NCBI GenBank assembly: GCA_035235625.1
Contig: CP141148.1
Coordinates: 38,069,057-38,133,056 of the forward strand
Source: Saururus chinensis
Taxonomy: Eukaryota; Streptophyta; Magnoliopsida; Piperales; Saururaceae
Reading direction: 5' to 3'
DNA length: 64,000 nt
The translations under genes were made by a program, and so were the position numbers. Below, in pieces: positions 60,344-64,000 of this stretch; within the stretch, counting starts at the first letter, position 1; each line of letters starts with the position of its first letter. The notes beneath the pieces were generated by a model. The model made no database searches. It was given only the letters and a program-made list of their open reading frames with translations, and was not told where the DNA came from.

Positions 60344-60460
60344 TCATAAAGAGAAGTCCCCAAAGTTAAGTGCTGCAAAGAAGAAGGAAGCTTGAGCGAG
60401 GTAAGCTCTTGGTAAATATGTTAGTACCTGGATTCGAGCGTCGTAGATGGGCGATCTTGA
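60344..60460 (+). other. Possible 5S rRNA-derived remnant
   Basis: Five blocks appear in the same order as in plant 5S rRNA: AGAAGTCCCC, AAGTTAAG (60363-60370), GCTTGAGCGAG (60390-60400), TAGTACCTGGAT (60422-60433) and GATGGGCGATCT (60446-60457). The last four correspond to AAGTTAAG, GCTTGGGCGAG, TAGTACTAGGAT and GATGGGTGACCT. They are separated by extra stretches of 12-21 bases, so this is not a working 5S gene. Cassandra elements carry 5S sequence in their LTRs and would be one source. Chance similarity is not excluded. Confidence 0.35.
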
Positions 60461-61015
60461 CAATCTCATTAATGAGAAATTTTTGGTGTTGGCTGTTTAT
60501 TTTACTACTTCAGAATGACATATCAGCATAGTATAAGTGTCACCACCTTGACATCTGACACATGCACATAGGTTATTTGGTGAGTGATAAAATATACCGC
60601 CAACATAGTGTATGACACACACCTAAAATTATCTACTCATTAAATATGTTTTCAAATAAAATGTACATTACTTGATCCAACTGTGAGAGATGGGGCTTTT
60701 AGGCATCCCTTGATCACTAATATTATCAATCATAGATTGTTGGAGTGAGGGAACAAAAACCTTGAGCCTGTACTTCTTAGTAGCCGACCTCATGTAAAGG
60801 AAAGTAACCTTCATCCATGAGATTGATAATAATAATATTATATAAATTAACCTAAACGCCATTGATCTCAAATACGAAGCATTCCATTATATTTCTTATA
60901 AAAACTACACCCAAAATCAACCTGCGGCACGGCTGAAGTACATTACACAATTCTTTGAATCCTGAATGAACTGGTGGGGGTTAACAGTTAAACACATGAG
61001 ACGTCACTCCCTCAT

Positions 61016-61038
61016 CAGAGAGAGAGAGAGAGTGAGAG
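61016..61038 (+). repeat. (GA)n microsatellite
   Basis: About eight GA units followed by GTGAGAGAC, roughly 380 bp upstream of the BAG start codon, possibly in the promoter or 5' UTR. Confidence 0.85.
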
Positions 61039-61414
61039 ACATTCGCAATGGATGCCTCTCACGTACAGTGTCGGCAACCGACGCTCAACAGTCGCAGTTC
61101 GACAGCTAGGCACCTCACACGCGGAGGGTTCCCATTGGCCCCGTGGGACGACCTTTGCAAGATACCCCATCTGACACAGTTTTCAGGGCGTATAGATTCC
61201 CCAGCAGCAGTGGTATAAGGCCCTTCAGAGACGAAATCTGTCGGCAAGAAAAAGCAGAGCTCGCCGAAAAATCCATTTTCATTGCGCGCGCAAGGACAGT
61301 GCGTGACCTCTTATCAGAGCGAACACTAGCCTGAAGATCACGTTGATATGAAATTGGCCTTCAAGTATTGACGGAAGTGAAAGTGCTTGCAGAAGGAAAT
61401 CACTTGGAGGGAAG

Positions 61415-62868
61415 ATGAAGAGGGGCGGGTCGAGGATGATGAGGCCGAGCATGGCGGATGATAAGAACGACAAGGGGTCGACGGAGGGGAAGATCGAGTG
61501 GGAGATGCGGCCGGGAGGGATGCTGGTCCAAAAGCGGGAGGACGACTGCTCGAGTCGTAACAATTATGCGGCGCCTCATTGCGGGATCAGAGTGGTTTAT
61601 GGCGCCCTGCGTTACGACATCTCCCTCAACTCTCAGTCCACTTTCGGTATATCATTCGTAGCCATCTTTGAACACCTTCTTTTGTTGCCTGGATGTTTTG
61701 TATTCCTTTTTTATAAATTTTGTAGTGGTAAAATGGGACACAGTATGAAGATTAAGAATAGTTTGTGCTTGATTAATGATTAATGGCTATGAAGAACCGC
61801 CAGAATGAAGGGGCCTACGAAATGTGAGCTCATTTTGATGTGTGGATCGTCTCCATCGATCAGCTCACAAAATAAGAACGTCTTCTACACTTCAATTGAA
61901 CAGATTGTGTTTTTGTGTTTTACAGGGGAATTGAAAAAAATATTGTCTGCAGAGACGGGTTTACAACCTGGAGAGCAGAAGCTTATTTTCCGAGGAAAAG
62001 AGAGGGAGAACGGTGATTATTTAGATATCTGTGGCGTCAAGAACAGCTCTAAAATTGTCCTAATAGAGGACCCATCAAGCCGTGAGAAGAGATACATTGA
62101 GATGAGGCGGAATGCCAAGATCCAAAGTGCCAATCGAGCCATAAACGGCGTGTCCATGGAGGTTGACAAATTGGCAGAGCAGGTTAGCAGCCTTGTTCGT
62201 TCTAACTTCGTCTTGGATGAAATTTTGACATACTACAATTTATACTAAGAAGAACCCTTTTAGATGAAACTGACAAGTCGTTGATCTACTTTCACATTAT
62301 AAAAACATGAAAGCAATAAGGTTATAATCTAATAATGTACAGCGCGTGTTCCATGCTTTCACAGAGTAGTGGTTTTTGTGTTTTCGGAACATGCAGGTTT
62401 CTGCCATCGAGAAATCAATCGCCAGCGGCAACAACAAGGTTCCTGAAGTTCAGATCACGACTCTGGTTGAGATGCTGATGAGACAAGTAATCAAGCTGGA
62501 CAGTATTTCAGCAGAAGGAGATGCTATTGTGCAGAAAAATTCACTGGTATCATATGTTTGTATCTATATAAATGTTTTTAAGGGAGAAGAGCAATAGTTT
62601 GACATCATTCACCCACTATAGCATATTATAGCACGGGCCAGTTAGTCTATCATCTAATAGCATATGGAAAGAGTCATTTGAAGGCTGATGGAGAAATTTT
62701 GCCTGCTGGGTGCTGGTTTTGCAGTCAAGGAGAGTCCAAAAGTGCGTGGAAACACTAGACGTGCTCAAGGTGTCTAATGCAAGAATGAAGCCGGTTGTAG
62801 TGACGACCAAGTGGGAGAGCTTCGAGGACCGTCCGTCCATGCAGCAACACTGGGAATTTTTTGATTGA
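61415..62868 (+). CDS. BAG family molecular chaperone regulator (BAG1-4 type, four exons)
   Basis: BAG proteins bind the Hsp70 ATPase domain and stimulate nucleotide exchange. The plant BAG1-4 group adds a ubiquitin-like domain and acts in stress and cell-death control. Exons are 61415-61646, 61926-62182, 62397-62546 and 62725-62868. All introns are GT-AG, and frames join cleanly to give 260 residues, a normal length. The conserved EWEMRPGGMLVQKR block is at about 28-41. A ubiquitin-like fold spans about 57-127 (GELKKIL, LIFRGKERE, VLIEDP). The BAG helices run about 145-230 (SMEVDKLAEQ, then VSAIEKSI, LVEMLMRQVIKLDSI, RRVQKCVETLDVLK). A short tail follows. Intron positions fall at FG/E, after LAEQ and after KNSL. 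No defect is seen. Assignment to a particular BAG number is not possible by eye. Confidence 0.88.
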
Positions 62869-64000
62869 CACTAGCTTTATTCTTTCGTTGTCAAATTTTT
62901 CCTCCATGGTTTCAACAGATAAATGGTAGTACGAACTACTGAGAGCGCCGCGCAGAGAATTTGGTGTTTTATTGCCCACTCATTCATCTTAAAACACTCA
63001 GCTCAATAATAGGCGACACCTTCGTCCTTCGGGAATCAGGAGCCAGGCCTTCCCTCCCGTGCTTGGCACACTTTTTACAGTATCTGCAGCGCATTAGAGC
63101 TGTGTTGTCTGTTGGGAAGGATGACGTTGGGAGGACTGAACAGTTTTGCATTGCTTGTCGTCAGGAACTGAAAAAAAAATGCGCTAATCATATCATGAAA
63201 AGTCACGCAATTAGGTTCTTAATTCCCTTCAAAATCTTCTTATCTGATGTGCCCAATATTTGCGTGTGCAATGATAGTTAGGGCATTTGATTTGATGCAT
63301 AGGAAAGAAAAAGGGGCTCAATCATATCTTTGAAGTTGTTTACAGGCGAAACATAAAAAAATATATTAAAAAATGGTCTGATGCATTACAAGTAATGGCA
63401 TAACCATGAACAATATTCACTCTGTTCCATATCAATAGCTCTTTTTGAAGGAAAAAAGTTATCCCATCTTACTAGTTCATTTTGGCTTAATTGAAATGAC
63501 TGAGTACTATATTTTCTATTCTCTTAATTACGGATTTTACTATTAAATGAAAATTATTATTTTTTAAATAAAAGCTATTAATACGGAACTGAGAGAGTAC
63601 ACAGTAAATCTTCTCGCCAGTTTGTCGTCTTCAATATTAATCGTGTGCTAGGTTCTGAAAATTCTTTTGCCCTGTTGAGAAGTGGGGTATTATCAGTTAG
63701 TTATGCACACCCTCATACTTTGTCTGTATAAGAATTAAGAGTCACACACGTCTATAATGTCCCATATTGTCATTTGACCGTCCTGACGATCTACCCCATT
63801 TCTAATTTGTCTTACTAACAGGACTCTATTTCCAATGCTACCAGCTTATAAGGTAGAACGTGGCTATTTATACCTCAATTTTTTTTTACTATATTTTTTT
63901 CTCTATTTTGTTATTCAAATCCGGCCGCATAGGCACTTGTGATACCCACCCCAAATCCAGCTACGCACTGGATTGGCATGTGCGGCCAAATCCGACCGCC
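62869..64000. other. Region downstream of the BAG gene
   Basis: The first part is the presumed 3' UTR. A MITE lies at 63418-63599. The frame at 62961-63281 has no recognised domain. No further gene begins before the window ends. Confidence 0.5.
63418..63599. mobile_element. Stowaway-like MITE
   Basis: The left end CACTCTGTTCCATATCAATAG pairs with the right end, which on the other strand reads TACTCTCTCAGTTCCGTATT then AATAGCTTTTAT. The inverted repeats are about 28 bp, the interior is non-coding, and the total is about 182 bp. It belongs to the same group as the elements at 29-31 kb. Confidence 0.65.

Larger units (their letters stand above)
59438..61414. other. Intergenic region upstream of the BAG gene
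   Basis: It contains the dispersed GGGTCGGG repeat (about 59928-60202), a possible 5S-derived remnant (60344-60460) and a (GA)n tract (61016-61038). The last few hundred bases are the presumed BAG promoter and 5' UTR; no TATA box is clear. No gene is supported. Confidence 0.5.

Noticed and set aside
60390..60460. A functional 5S rRNA gene
   Set aside because: The matching blocks are broken by insertions of 12-21 bases and the flanking promoter/terminator context of a 5S array is absent.
1..64000. CRISPR arrays, bacterial defence systems, operons, organellar DNA insertions and tRNA genes
   Set aside because: No regular spacer-repeat array, no polycistronic prokaryotic gene order, no organellar genes and no convincing tRNA cloverleaf with A and B boxes were seen. 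tRNA detection by eye is weak, so a diverged one could be missed.

Overview
This window is nuclear DNA from a flowering plant. The genes have GT-AG introns and plant-specific families, and they sit among LTR retrotransposons, LINE fragments and MITEs. Very GC-rich genes (the CYP703A and tyrosine decarboxylase coding regions) lie beside genes of ordinary composition and AT-rich intergenic DNA, which suggests a monocot. The species cannot be read from the sequence.

Six genes look intact. On the left, a type I lipid transfer protein (3385-3833, minus) lies about 650 bp downstream of a CYP703A fatty-acid in-chain hydroxylase (4487-6157, minus). In the middle, a six-exon OSCA3.1/ERD4-like channel (15356-18781, plus) converges on an intronless mitochondrial E-class PPR gene (19148-21307, minus). 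At 31560-33098 (minus) there is an intronless aromatic amino acid decarboxylase with tyrosine-decarboxylase-type residues. On the right is a four-exon BAG-family co-chaperone gene (61415-62868, plus). No operon-like or pathway cluster is evident. The only suggestive pairing is CYP703A with the lipid transfer protein, because CYP703A acts in anther sporopollenin synthesis.

The rest is transposon-derived or plain AT-rich DNA. From 7393 to about 11265 there appear to be two tandem CACTA-like elements, the second split by a 1.6-kb solo LTR. A decayed Copia fragment follows (11515-12390). A Ty3/gypsy chromovirus with both LTRs (21968-27404) appears to sit inside an older terminal-inverted-repeat element. 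Further right are an 0.89-kb LTR-like unit (35059-35944) and a minus-strand Ty3/gypsy element with perfect CAAAT target duplications (41570-47953). One LTR of that element carries a nested 1.4-kb DNA transposon with TTA duplications. LINE fragments lie at about 51.5-51.85 and 58.4-59.44 kb, with a 3.4-kb solo LTR (52829-56226, TCAGC duplications) between them. A diverged tandem array of about 156 bp (56890-57372), several Stowaway-like MITEs and a possible 5S-rRNA-derived remnant (60344-60460) complete the picture.

I found no CRISPR array, bacterial system or obvious new gene system. The most unusual points are in transposon structure: nesting, solo LTRs, the tandem CACTA-like pair and the 5S-like remnant. 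All gene models were made by eye from splice signals and remembered family sequences; no database or transcript evidence was used.
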